From Rhodococcus sp. KBS0724 (lineage in GTDB: Bacteria; Actinomycetota; Actinomycetes; Mycobacteriales; Mycobacteriaceae): a stretch of DNA of 64,000 nt. Under the pieces are notes generated by a model. The model saw nothing but the letters and a program-made list of their open reading frames with translations, searched no databases and was not told where the DNA came from. Each line of letters opens with the position of its first letter. The stretch's first letter is position 1. Of the stretch, positions 8,564-18,600 are shown in pieces. The translations under genes and the position numbers were made by a program. The stretch covers positions 3,734,501 to 3,798,500 of the forward strand of contig NZ_VCBX02000001.1 of NCBI RefSeq assembly GCF_005938745.2. The letters run 5' to 3'.

Positions 8564-9814
8564 ATGCCGCACGCAGCGCACGAGAACATCAACGTAGATC
8601 CGAAGCTCGCCGACCTGTACAAGGACCTCCACAGCCATCCCGAACTCGGTTTCCAGGAACATCGCACCGCTGAAATAGTGGCGACGCGCCTGACCGCACT
8701 CGGCTTCGACGTCACCACCGGAATTGGGAAGACAGGAGTAGTCGGTGTCCTGAAGAACGGACCGGGACCAACCGCGCTCCTGCGTGCCGACATGGACGCA
8801 CTCCCGGTCAAGGAAGACACCGGACTGGATTACGCCAGCACTGCCACCGCGACCGACCAGAACGGGAAAACCGTTCCGGTGGCTCACGCCTGCGGCCACG
8901 ACCTCCACACCACATGCCTGTTGGGTGCCGCCCAGATCCTCTCCACAGACACCGCCAGTTGGTCCGGCACCCTCCTACTCGTCTTCCAACCCGCCGAAGA
9001 ACTCGGGGCCGGTTCCCAAGCCATGGTCGACGACGGATTGTTCGACAAGATCCCGAAACCCGACGTTGTTCTGGGACAACACGTAGCTCCGTTGCCTGCC
9101 GGAAAGATCGCCGGCCACGCAGGCCCGTCGTACGCGGGTTCCGACTCGCTGCGCGTGCGGCTCGTCGGCAAAGGCGCACACGGGTCCATGCCCGAAAACT
9201 CCGTCGATCCGGTGGTGATGGCAGCAGAGACCGTTCTGCGACTGCAGACAATCATCTCCCGCGAGGTCCCGAGCACGGCGATCGCAGTGCTCACCGTTGG
9301 GTCCATCCACGCCGGCGACGCAGCCAATGTCATTCCCGGCGAAGCCGAACTGCAGTTGAACATCCGAAGCTACGACGCTGCCGTCCGAGAGCGCATTCTG
9401 AGCAGTGTGGACCGGATCGTGCGGGGCGAAGCCACAACTGCCGGTGCCCCGGAAGAGCCCACCATCACCGAGATCGAACGCTTCCCGATCGTCGTGAACG
9501 ATCCTGCCGCTCTGGGCAAAACCCTCGATGCGTTTGCTGACTGGTTGGGCGAGGACAACATCCTCGATCCGGGGGCCGGAGCGGGCAGCGAGGATGTCGG
9601 CATCCTCGCGACGAGTTCGGGCGCACAGCTGTCGTACTGGCTGCTCGGTGGCACCGACCCTTCGCTGTTCACGACGGGCGACATGACCGACCCGGCCCTA
9701 CGGACCGTGCCGTCGAACCACTCCCCGCACTACGCGCCCGTTATCGAACCGACACTGACCATCGGAGTTTCCGCCCTCGTCACGGCAACGAGGACGTGGT
9801 TGCCGTCGGCCTGA
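8564..9814 (+). CDS. M20-family amidohydrolase (IAA-amino acid hydrolase / AmiA type)
   Basis: Metal-dependent peptidase/amidase of family M20, 416 residues. The first metal-ligand motif is VAHACGHDLHTT at about residue 108, followed by PAEELGAGSQAMVDDG with the catalytic Glu pair. The dimerisation (lid) domain spans about 190-300 (GKGAHGSMPENSVDPV). C-terminal residues SPHYAP supply the last ligand. The likely reaction is hydrolysis of an N-acyl or N-aminoacyl amide; the substrate is unknown. It ends inside the convergent acetyltransferase gene with a 35-base overlap. Confidence 0.88.
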   Translation: MPHAAHENINVDPKLADLYKDLHSHPELGFQEHRTAEIVATRLTALGFDVTTGIGKTGVVGVLKNGPGPTALLRADMDALPVKEDTGLDYASTATATDQNGKTVPVAHACGHDLHTTCLLGAAQILSTDTASWSGTLLLVFQPAEELGAGSQAMVDDGLFDKIPKPDVVLGQHVAPLPAGKIAGHAGPSYAGSDSLRVRLVGKGAHGSMPENSVDPVVMAAETVLRLQTIISREVPSTAIAVLTVGSIHAGDAANVIPGEAELQLNIRSYDAAVRERILSSVDRIVRGEATTAGAPEEPTITEIERFPIVVNDPAALGKTLDAFADWLGEDNILDPGAGAGSEDVGILATSSGAQLSYWLLGGTDPSLFTTGDMTDPALRTVPSNHSPHYAPVIEPTLTIGVSALVTATRTWLPSA

Positions 9815-10994
9815 TCGAACGGCCACCGCCTAACGCGTCCACTGCTTCGCGTCCGCGACGCAGAACCGCCCGGGCCTTGTCACGCAGATTTCTCGAGCGG
9901 CTGACCAACGATCCTGATTCCCAGGTTTCGATTGCGCGAACAATGGCCCGCGCACCGATTCTGCCCGACTGCACACCGGTGATGGTCACTACCGGTGTGC
10001 GGTTGTTGGCCCACACCAATTTCAAGTCGGTGGGACCGATTCCCATGTCGAGCACGTCGACGGCAAGTTCTTTGCGCTGCGCGACAAGCCATTCCATCAT
10101 TTGATGTCCAGGTTGAGTGTGGGCGCATTCAGGACGGTAATGCGTGACCCATCCTTCGAGCCGATTGCCGGTCCGAACGGAAACATCGTGCGCACACCAC
10201 ACTCCGTCGATGACCAACCCGAGAATGACGAGGCGTCCGAGTTCGGCTTCCGCGCGGAGGAAGCGATAGACGAATTGCTCGTTCGGCGGTGCCAGGAAGT
10301 TGACGCGGTCGCGGCCCGACGTTCCGATGGCAGCGACCACGCACAGATCGGACCATCGCCGATCCACATCGGCTGGGGTCGTCAACTGCTCGAATTCCAG
10401 TGAAGACCCGGATCGGGTGAGTGCCGTCCGATAGGAACGCAGCCGCTTCAACGAACGGGCGCTGCGAATGTCTGCGGGGACAGTTCCTTTCGGCACATCG
10501 ACCGAGAGATGTGTATCGCGAACTCGCACAACGCAGTTCCATCGCGGATCGTCCAACAAGGCGCTGACTGCAACGTCCGAGCCAACGACAAGATCGGCGT
10601 GCAGCACCAATCCACGGTCTGCGACCGCTCGCCAGAGTGCCCGAGCGGCATCGGCGTCGTCTGCCAGAATCTCGCCGATCACACCGCGCCCATGCCCGAG
10701 AAGGCGAACCACCTCGACAGTCAGCATCCGGCGAACCGCAAAGGGTGCCAGCGCTACCATCTCGGATCCTCGGTACACCGCGACCAGCAGGAAGGATCCA
10801 TTGCCGTCAGTGTTGTGAGCGCCTACCGCATACAGAAACCGCGACGACATTCGAGTTCCGGCGCGGGCAGCCAAGCGCTCCCAGTCCGCGCGGATTGTCT
10901 CCGGGTTGTCGTAGTAGCGCACAGTATGGCCAAATACGCGGGCCGCGTCGTCGCTAGTGGCGCGGTTCGCCCGGGACACCTTCGTTACGACCAT
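9780..10994 (-). CDS. GNAT acetyltransferase, BioF2-like (FemAB-type) family
   Basis: A 404-residue protein resembling the BioF2-like acetyltransferase domain (Acetyltransf_6) found in envelope and polysaccharide gene sets of actinobacteria and proteobacteria. Recognisable pieces are WERLAARAG near residue 40, LVAVYRGSEMVALAPF, and the C-terminal core FLRAEAELGRLVILGLVIDGVWCAHDVS, then MMEWLVAQRKELAVDVLDMGIGP. The conserved order suggests acyl or aminoacyl transfer to a polar acceptor, but the acceptor is unknown. The gene stands alone, and its 3' end overlaps the amidohydrolase on the other strand. Confidence 0.7.
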   Translation of the reverse strand: MVVTKVSRANRATSDDAARVFGHTVRYYDNPETIRADWERLAARAGTRMSSRFLYAVGAHNTDGNGSFLLVAVYRGSEMVALAPFAVRRMLTVEVVRLLGHGRGVIGEILADDADAARALWRAVADRGLVLHADLVVGSDVAVSALLDDPRWNCVVRVRDTHLSVDVPKGTVPADIRSARSLKRLRSYRTALTRSGSSLEFEQLTTPADVDRRWSDLCVVAAIGTSGRDRVNFLAPPNEQFVYRFLRAEAELGRLVILGLVIDGVWCAHDVSVRTGNRLEGWVTHYRPECAHTQPGHQMMEWLVAQRKELAVDVLDMGIGPTDLKLVWANNRTPVVTITGVQSGRIGARAIVRAIETWESGSLVSRSRNLRDKARAVLRRGREAVDALGGGRSIRPTATTSSLP

Positions 10995-11294
10995 GACTCG
11001 AACTTACCATTGCATTACCAAGTGTTCACCAGAACTAGCACTTTCGTCAGATCCTGAACGAACAAACCGAGAATCAGCAGTCCAAACGGTATGACAAACC
11101 AACGGAAACGGAGAATAGACGATAACCAAACAATTGCCTTTGTCCTCGGTTGCCGTCATAGACAGAGAAGTGCAGATCGCCACGAGGACATCGAAATGAA
11201 CACATTACAACGATCTGACCTGCAGTTATTCCGTCCGGGCCACAAAAATGGCACGATAGTGGCAACCGCACGGGCACCAACGTTGGAGGCACCG
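10995..11294. other. 300-base divergent intergenic region
   Basis: This stretch separates the divergent acetyltransferase and SRPBCC genes and must hold both promoters. It is visibly more AT-rich than its surroundings. An in-frame ATG at 11196 could extend the SRPBCC gene, but the residues it would add do not look like the family. I see no strong palindrome, hairpin or further gene. Confidence 0.5.
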
Positions 11295-11798
11295 ATGGAC
11301 AACGGCACAATCAACCTGACGTACGACGGTCGGGTGTCTCTGAACTTCCGGCTCGCCGTTCCACACTCGCCGGACAAAGTATGGAAGGTCATCACTCAGC
11401 GCGAATTCCTCGACACCTGGTTTCCCGCCGACGTCGATTTCAATCTCACCCCAGGCGCAGATCTCCTGTTCAAAGTCACGCCACAGCAGGTCGAGCGATA
11501 CGGATTGCCCGCAGATCACAGCACGCACGGAACTGTCATCAGTGTCCACCCGCACCACATATTCGAGTACCTGTGGGACGCAGACACATTGCACTGGGAA
11601 CTACACCCTGACGGCACCGGAGGGTGCTGGCTGACCCTCACCCACACAATGGAGGACGAGGACTCCGCATACGCACACGCAGCGGGCTGGCACGCGGGCC
11701 TGGAAGTGGTTGCGGCACAACTCGACGGCCGTGAAGTCGACTGGTCTCCCTGGGATCGCGCCGACGAACTCGCCTCGCAGTACCGCAAATCAGCCTGA
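11295..11798 (+). CDS. SRPBCC / AHSA1-like lipid-binding fold protein
   Basis: A 167-residue protein with the START/Bet-v1-like fold of the AHSA1 group: VPHSPDKVWKVITQREFLDTWFPADV at the N-terminus, a central sheet (HPHHIFEYLWDADTLHWEL) and the closing helix AYAHAAGWHAGLEVVAAQLDGR with trailing WSPWD. Members bind hydrophobic ligands or act as co-regulators; no ligand can be inferred here. GGAGG lies 5 bases before the ATG at 11295, which decides the start. The stop abuts the convergent tesB stop with no spacer. Confidence 0.8.
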   Translation: MDNGTINLTYDGRVSLNFRLAVPHSPDKVWKVITQREFLDTWFPADVDFNLTPGADLLFKVTPQQVERYGLPADHSTHGTVISVHPHHIFEYLWDADTLHWELHPDGTGGCWLTLTHTMEDEDSAYAHAAGWHAGLEVVAAQLDGREVDWSPWDRADELASQYRKSA

Positions 11799-12680
11799 CT
11801 AGTCTCCCCTGCGCGGGAAGTGCCTGATGACGCCTTCCTGCACAACCGTCGCCATCAGCATGCCCTCGATGGAGAAGTATCGCCCGGTTGCCAGTCCCCG
11901 AGAACCCGCGGCAACGGGCGATTCTGTCGCGTACAGAACCCAGTCGTCGAACCGGAACGGCCTGTGAAACCAGATCGAATGATTCACGGTCGCTGCAACA
12001 ATTCGATCGTGCCCCCACGACAATCCATGGGTGGTCAGGATGGAATCCAGCACGGTCGTATCCGACGAGTAGGCCAACACTGCAGCATGGATCAGCGGAT
12101 CGTCCGGCAGTGCGCCGTCCGGTCGCATCCACACGCGATTGTGGGTGAGCTTCTCCCCCGTGCCTTTCAGGATCCACGCCGGATCGTTGGCGTACCGCAT
12201 GTCGATCGGTTTGAGTGCGCCCACGAAGTGCGGAAGCGTCGCCTCGTAGCCGGACAGTCGATCACCTAAGGGCGGCAACGACTCCGGTAACGGAACATCC
12301 GGAATCTCGACGGCATGTTCGAGCCCCGTGCCGGAATCCTGGAATGCTGCCAGCATCACGAACAGCTCGTTGTCGCCTTGATACGCGGTGACCTGACGGT
12401 TCGCGAACGCCCGGCCGTCACGATGCCGTTCGACGCGATAGTCGATAGGCGCCTTGACATCTCCGCCGCGAATGAAGTGACCGTTGATGGCATGAATCGG
12501 CCGGTCACCGTCGACGGTACGGCCAGCGGCCATCAGTGCCTGAGACACCAATTGGCCGCCGAACGTCCGTGAACTTACCTGTGCCGGGTGATGGCCGCGG
12601 AACGCGTCGTCTCCGATAGGTTCGAGATCGAGCAGACCGAGAAGCGCATCCAGGTCTGTCGGCGCGTCCGCATCGTTCAC
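11799..12680 (-). CDS. tesB: Acyl-CoA thioesterase II (TesB)
   Basis: Double-hotdog acyl-CoA thioesterase, 293 residues, the usual TesB length. The first hotdog contains FRGHHPAQVSSRTFGGQLVSQALMAAGRTV and HAINGHFIRGGDVKAPIDYRVERHRDGRAFANRQV. The second contains MRPDGALPDDPLIHAAVLAYSSD, VNHSIWFHRPFRFDDWVLY and RGLATGRYFS. It hydrolyses medium and long acyl-CoA to free acid and CoA. It starts one base after the pyk stop, so it is co-transcribed with pyk, as in Rv1617-Rv1618. Confidence 0.92.
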   Translation of the reverse strand: MNDADAPTDLDALLGLLDLEPIGDDAFRGHHPAQVSSRTFGGQLVSQALMAAGRTVDGDRPIHAINGHFIRGGDVKAPIDYRVERHRDGRAFANRQVTAYQGDNELFVMLAAFQDSGTGLEHAVEIPDVPLPESLPPLGDRLSGYEATLPHFVGALKPIDMRYANDPAWILKGTGEKLTHNRVWMRPDGALPDDPLIHAAVLAYSSDTTVLDSILTTHGLSWGHDRIVAATVNHSIWFHRPFRFDDWVLYATESPVAAGSRGLATGRYFSIEGMLMATVVQEGVIRHFPRRGD

Positions 12681-12681
12681 G

Positions 12682-14100
12682 CTAGTGGAGCTCTTCGCCG
12701 ATGCGATGAACGTGAATCAGGTTGGTGGAGCCCACGGTTCCCGGAGGCGAACCGGCAACGATGACAACGAGGTCACCCTTCGCGTAGCGCCCCAGCGAGA
12801 GCAAGGCACTGTCGACCTGACGCACCATTTCATCGGTGGTGGACACCGAGTCGACGAGGAATGTCTCGGTTCCCCAGGTCAGTGACAGTTGGCTGCGCAC
12901 CTCGGGCAACGGAGTGAAGGCCAGCAGCGGCAACGGCGTGTGCAGACGCGCCAACCTGCGCACGGTGTCGCCGGACTGGGTGAAGGCAACCAGGGCCTTG
13001 GCGTCGAGACGCTCACCGATATCGCGTGCGGCGTAGGAGATCACGCCTCGCTTGGTGCGCGGGACGTGAGTGAGCGGAGGAACCCGAGTGGATTCGGTTT
13101 CGACTGCTTCGACGATGCGTGCCATGGTGCGGACGGTTTCCATGACGTACTTACCGACTGATGTCTCACCGGAAAGCATGACTGCGTCGGCGCCGTCGAG
13201 CACAGCGTTGGCGACGTCGGAAGCCTCAGCGCGAGTGGGGCGTGAGTTCTCGATCATCGACTCGAGCATCTGCGTTGCCACGATGACGGGCTTCGCGTTT
13301 TCACGAGCAATCTGGATGGCGCGCTTCTGTACGAGCGGAACCTGTTCGAGGGGCAACTCCACGCCGAGGTCGCCACGGGCAACCATCACGGCGTCGAATG
13401 CCAACACAATGGCCTCGAGATTGTCGATTGCTTCCGGCTTCTCGAGCTTCGCGATGACGGGAACGCGGCGACCGACTCGGTCCATGATGGCGTGAACCAG
13501 TTCGACGTCCGCAGGCGAACGAACGAATGACAGCGCGATGAAGTCGACACCCAACTTGAGGGCAAATTCCAGATCGGCGATGTCCTTGCCCGACAATGCC
13601 GGAACGGACACATTCATTCCGGGAAGCGAAAGCCCCTTGTTATTGCTGACCGGTCCACCTTCGGTGACCGTGCACACGACGTCGCTACCTTCGACCGCAG
13701 TGACGACAAGACCGACCTTGCCGTCGTCGACCAGCAGTCGATCGCCCGGCTTGGCATCGCGCGCGAGTTCCTTGTACGTGGTTCCGACGCGGTCGTGAGT
13801 ACCCTCGACGTCGTCGACGGTGATGCGAACCTCTTCACCGTTTTCCCAGACCGTCCGCTCGTCCTTGAATCGACCGAGGCGGATCTTCGGGCCTTGCAGG
13901 TCGGCGAGAACGCCGACGGCCTTGCCGGTCGCGTCGGATGCTGCGCGGACGCGGATGTAATTCTCTTCGTGATCGGCATGGTCGCCGTGGCTGAAGTTGA
14001 GCCGGGCCACGTCCATGCCGCTCTCCACGAGCTCACGGATGCGGTCACCGGTAGCTGTTGCGGGTCCCAGGGTGCATACAATTTTTGTCCGTCGGTTCAC
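12682..14100 (-). CDS. pyk: Pyruvate kinase
   Basis: Glycolytic pyruvate kinase, 472 residues, the short form without a C-terminal PEP-utiliser domain. It starts RRTKIVCTLGPATATGDRI, then MDVARLNFSHGDH (nucleotide and substrate site). Metal and phosphate site elements follow: VIAKLEKPEAIDN with the catalytic Lys, MVARGDLGVELP and the pattern ATQMLESMI. The C-terminal regulatory domain covers about 345-472. The product is pyruvate plus ATP from PEP and ADP. It shares an operon with tesB. Confidence 0.96.
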   Translation of the reverse strand: MNRRTKIVCTLGPATATGDRIRELVESGMDVARLNFSHGDHADHEENYIRVRAASDATGKAVGVLADLQGPKIRLGRFKDERTVWENGEEVRITVDDVEGTHDRVGTTYKELARDAKPGDRLLVDDGKVGLVVTAVEGSDVVCTVTEGGPVSNNKGLSLPGMNVSVPALSGKDIADLEFALKLGVDFIALSFVRSPADVELVHAIMDRVGRRVPVIAKLEKPEAIDNLEAIVLAFDAVMVARGDLGVELPLEQVPLVQKRAIQIARENAKPVIVATQMLESMIENSRPTRAEASDVANAVLDGADAVMLSGETSVGKYVMETVRTMARIVEAVETESTRVPPLTHVPRTKRGVISYAARDIGERLDAKALVAFTQSGDTVRRLARLHTPLPLLAFTPLPEVRSQLSLTWGTETFLVDSVSTTDEMVRQVDSALLSLGRYAKGDLVVIVAGSPPGTVGSTNLIHVHRIGEELH

Positions 14101-14174
14101 GGCTCGAGCCTAGTCGCTCGCAGTGCGCACTTCTATCCGGCGCGTCCGACGTGCACCTTTTGTTCTTACTCGAT

Positions 14175-15680
14175 TCAGTTTCGATTCCTAATTACGAGTG
14201 GCAACGCACCGGGATGTACGGGAGCCGGAAGCGTCGACGCCCCAGTCAGATACCGATCGACCGCGCACGCAACCGAGCGCCCCTCGGCAATAGCCCAGAC
14301 CACCAGCGAAGCACCACGGTGTGCGTCTCCGCACACGAAGACACCAGGGCAGGACGTTTGCCAGTCACGTCCGCACGCGATCACCCCTCGCGAATTCGGT
14401 TCGAGCCCGAAGCCACACAGCAAGCCGCTGCGTTCGACGCCCAGAAATCCGACGGCAAGAAATACAAGGTCACACGGCACGTCGAACGGAGCCCCCACCA
14501 GTTCGGCAATTCGTCGACCACTGGCGTCCCGAGACACCCGGACGGGAGCGACGCGCACGGCCCGCACGTGAGATTCACCCACGAATTCCTGAGCTGCTAC
14601 CTCGAACTCACGCACTCCCCCCTCGGCGTCAGCAGGAGCGCTGCGCAGTACCAACGGCCACAGCGGCCACGGATCCGAGGTGTCGTCACGATCGCGCGGG
14701 GGCTGCTCGTGGTAATCCAGTTCGACTATCGACGCAGGTCTTTGCCGATGAACTGTCCCGAGGCAGTCGGCACCGGTATCGCCGCCGCCGATGATGACGA
14801 CGTTCTTACCGGCTGCGTTGATTCCGCTCGGCCCGTCGCCGGCGCATTCACGATTGGCAGGAACGAGATATTCCATCGCCGGATGAACGCCGATCAGCTC
14901 GCGCCCCGGCACGTCGACATCACGTGCTCTCCCGGCCCCGACAGCCAGAACAACGGCGTCGTAGATCGAGAGGAGCTCACTCGCCGCGAGGTCGGTTCCC
15001 ACGTCGCACTCCGTCACGAACTCGGTGCCCTCGGCGCGCATCTGGTCCAGTCGACGATCGATGTGATGCTTCGAGATCTTGAAATCGGGGATGCCGTACC
15101 GCAGCAGCCCGCCGATTCGGTCATGCCGCTCGAACACAGTGACTCGGTGACCTACTCGCGTGAGCTGTTGCGCTGCAGCGAGTCCCGCAGGCCCCGATCC
15201 GACGATGGCCACCCCGGAGCCGGAGCCTGCGGACGGGGTCTGTGGGCGCACCGAACCGTCTTCCCAGGCGGTATCGGCAATCGCCGCTTCGATGCGCTTA
15301 ATTGCCACGCTTCCGCTGCTCAGATGACTGGAAAGCGCAAGTACGCAGGCCGTTTCACACGGCGCTGGACACAGTCGTCCGGTGAACTCCGGGAAGTTGT
15401 TGGTCTCGTGTAATCGGTCTGCGGCCCGGGACCAGTCGTCGCGTCGCACAAGGTCGTTCCAGTCCGGGATCAGATTCCCGAGCGGGCACCCCGACAGACC
15501 CGCATGGCAGTACGGGATTCCGCAATCCATGCAGCGCGATGCCTGCTCGGATACTTCGCCCTTACGCTGATCGGAGGGAAGCTCGGCGTAGACCTCACGC
15601 CAGTCACCTGTTCGCTCCGTTACGGGGCGCATCGGCGTCGACGCGCGAGCGGCGCCGAGAAAACCCCGCGGGTCAGGCAC
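14175..15680 (-). CDS. gltD: Glutamate synthase small subunit
   Basis: NADPH-dependent small subunit of glutamate synthase, 501 residues, which passes electrons to GltB. The N-terminal 4Fe-4S region has CMDCGIPYCH and CPLGNLIPDWNDLV. The FAD-binding Rossmann motif is VAIVGSGPAGLAAAQQL near residue 153; the NADPH site is VVIIGGGDTGADCLG. The C-terminus closes with CPGVFVCGDAHRGASLVVWAIAEGR, the FAD-contacting end. It overlaps gltB by 8 bases and is the second gene of gltBD. Confidence 0.95.
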   Translation of the reverse strand: MPDPRGFLGAARASTPMRPVTERTGDWREVYAELPSDQRKGEVSEQASRCMDCGIPYCHAGLSGCPLGNLIPDWNDLVRRDDWSRAADRLHETNNFPEFTGRLCPAPCETACVLALSSHLSSGSVAIKRIEAAIADTAWEDGSVRPQTPSAGSGSGVAIVGSGPAGLAAAQQLTRVGHRVTVFERHDRIGGLLRYGIPDFKISKHHIDRRLDQMRAEGTEFVTECDVGTDLAASELLSIYDAVVLAVGAGRARDVDVPGRELIGVHPAMEYLVPANRECAGDGPSGINAAGKNVVIIGGGDTGADCLGTVHRQRPASIVELDYHEQPPRDRDDTSDPWPLWPLVLRSAPADAEGGVREFEVAAQEFVGESHVRAVRVAPVRVSRDASGRRIAELVGAPFDVPCDLVFLAVGFLGVERSGLLCGFGLEPNSRGVIACGRDWQTSCPGVFVCGDAHRGASLVVWAIAEGRSVACAVDRYLTGASTLPAPVHPGALPLVIRNRN

Positions 15681-18600
15681 TGGCCGTCTCCGTCAGAATG
15701 TCGCCGGGCTCCGCAACGTCAGCCCCTGCCAGTCCTTGTGCCTCGATTACTCGCTCGTAGTCCACCGGCATCACCTTGGTGAATCGCCCGGACTCACACG
15801 ACCAGTGTGCAAGCAGGCGAGCCCCGACGCAGGACCTCGTCCATTCGACATGAGCGGTGATCATCATGTTCAACCACTGGAGATCGTCAGGCGTCGGTTC
15901 TTGCAACGTCACCGAGGTGAGGTTCACGTTGCTCGGATCCGCGTCGAGTAGAAATGCGATACCACCCGACATTCCCGCTGCAAGATTTCGGCCGGTTGCC
16001 CCGAGAATCACTACCCGGCCGCCGGTCATGTACTCACACGCGTGATCACCGGCTCCTTCGACCACTGCGTCGGCGCCGGAGTTGCGCACAGCACACCGCT
16101 CCCCCACCCGGCCGCGCGCAAACAGTTCTCCGGCCGTGGCACCGTACAAGAGCGTGTTGCCGGCAATCACCTGCTCTTCGGGCCGAAAGCCGACATCAGC
16201 ATCGGGGTGGAGTGCTATCCGACCTCCCGAAAGACCCTTTCCCACATAATCATTGGCGTCGCCGGTCAAGTCGAGTGTGATCCCTCTCGGTAGGAACGCA
16301 CCAAGTGACTGACCGGCGGTTCCGTGCAGTCGCACGACAATGGTGTTGTCCGGCAGTCCTGGTGCCCCGTATCTCCGGGTCGCCTCGGCGCCGAGTGCCG
16401 TACCCACTGCCCTGTCCCCGGTGTGGACGGGGCAGTCGATCCGAACGAGGGTCGCGTTGTGGAGTGCGTCTGCTGCACGCTCGACCAGCATCGTGTTGAG
16501 ATCACCGACGCGGGGCCGCTCAGCGCCGGCGACGCCGCACCGTAGCGGGACCGGAACCGACAGGAGCGGCGCCAGGTCCAGATGACGACTCTTCCGATTG
16601 CCGGTTTCGGTGCAGGGCATGAGCATGTCGGCGCGACCCACTGCCTCCTCGAGACTGTGGAATCCGATCTCGGCCAGTATCTCCCGCACATCGTCGGCGA
16701 TAAAGCGGAAGAAACTCGTGACGTACTCGGGACGTCCGGTGAACCGCGCGCGCAGTTCCGGATTCTGCGTCGCAACCCCGACCGGGCAGGTGTCGAGATG
16801 ACACACTCGCATCATGACGCAACCGGCTGCGATCAACGGCGCCGTCGAGAATCCATATTCCTGCGCGCCGAGTAACGCTGCCACGACAATATCGCGTGCC
16901 GTGCGCATGCCACCGTCGCATTGGAGTACGACCCTCTCGCGTAACCCGTTGAGCACCAACGTCTGCTGAGTTTCCGCGAGCCCGAGCTCCCATGGCGTCC
17001 CGGCATGCTCGATCGACGTCAACGCAGCCGCACCGGTACCACCGTCGTGGCCGGAAATCAGCACGACGTCGGCATGCGCTTTGACAACGCCTGCTGCGAC
17101 GGTTCCGACGCCGACGGCGCTGACGAGTTTGACGTGAATCCTGGCCCTGTTGTTGGCCTGGCGCAGATCGTAGATCAGCTGGGCGAGGTCCTCGATCGAG
17201 TAGATGTCGTGATGCTGCGGCGGCGAGATGAGGCCGACGCCCGGCGTCGAATATCTAGTCCGGGCAATCCACGGATACACCTTGCTGCCCGGCAGTTGTC
17301 CACCTTCACCCGGCTTGGCTCCCTGCGCCATCTTGATCTGAATATCGCTGGCACTGACCAGATAATCGCTGGTCACGCCGAACCTACCACTGGCAACTTG
17401 TTTCACGGCGCTACGACGTGCGCGGTCGTACAGGCGATCCGGATCCTCGCCGCCCTCCCCCGAATTGGATCGCCCGCCCATGGAATTCATCGCGATTGCC
17501 ATCGTCTCGTGGGCTTCCGCGGACAAGGAACCGTAACTCATGGCGCCGGTGTTGAATCGGCGCAGAATCGCCTCGGCAGGCTCCACGTCGTCGATGCAGA
17601 TTGCGGGCCGAACTCCGGTTCGGAAACCGAGAAGCCCTCGCAGGGTTCCGCCCTGCGCTCCGCTGCGATCGACCTCGTCGCTGTACCGACGGAACACGTC
17701 GGCGCGCCCTGATCGTGTGGCATGCTGAAGGAAGAACACCGATTCCGGTGTGAAAACGTGCATCTCACCATCTCGGCGATAGTGGTATTCGCCGCCGAAG
17801 TCGAGTTGGCGTCGACCCGCCAGCGCGGCGGCATGGCGCACCAACACGTCCTCGGCAATCTCCGCCAGGCCTATGCCACCGAGCTTGCTGGTTGTGCCAC
17901 AGAAATACTCGCCGACAAGTTGTGCACTCAGCCCGATAGCCTCGAATACCTGTGCACCGGTGTACGATTGGACAGTCGAAATCCCCATCTTCGACATCAC
18001 CTTGAGCACGCCTTGATTAGCCGCATCCAGGTAACGCGTCGCCGCAGTACATGAATCCACCCCGTCGAGGCCACATTCCGCAACTGATTCGAGCGCCAGA
18101 TACGGGTGGACAACAGCAGCGCCGTAGCCGAGCAACACTGCGCAGTGATGAATCTCCCGAGCATCACCGGTCTCGACGATCAACGAGACCTTGCTTCGCT
18201 GACGCGTCCGAACGAGATGGTGATGAACTGCGGCAACCGCGAGCAACGACGGAATCGGCGCGTGGGCACGGTCCCACCTTCGATCGGAGATGACCAGGAT
18301 GTGACACCCGGCGTCCACCGCCGCGCTGGCCTCGTCGCGGAGCCTGTCGAGCGCCACTGCCAGGCCGCTTCCGCCGCCGGCGATGTCGAACACACCGTGC
18401 AGCGTCGTCACAGGCACCGCGGATACGCGGGTGATCTCCGCCAGTTCGGCCCCGGACACAACTGGCCTGTGCACCAGGGTTCGGCTACACGACGATTCGT
18501 TCGGGTCGAGGAGATTCTGTTCGGAGCCCAGAACCACCGATAGCGTGGTGACAACTTCCTCGCGGATCGCATCCGACGGCGGATTGGTGACCTGCGCAAA

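Noticed and set aside
11091..11294. Longer N-terminus for the SRPBCC protein
   Set aside because: The extra residues do not resemble the fold, and GGAGG sits correctly for the ATG at 11295.
14058..15413. A 451-codon plus-strand frame opposite gltD
   Set aside because: It lacks domain signals, while gltD on the other strand has FAD, NADPH and Fe-S motifs in order.
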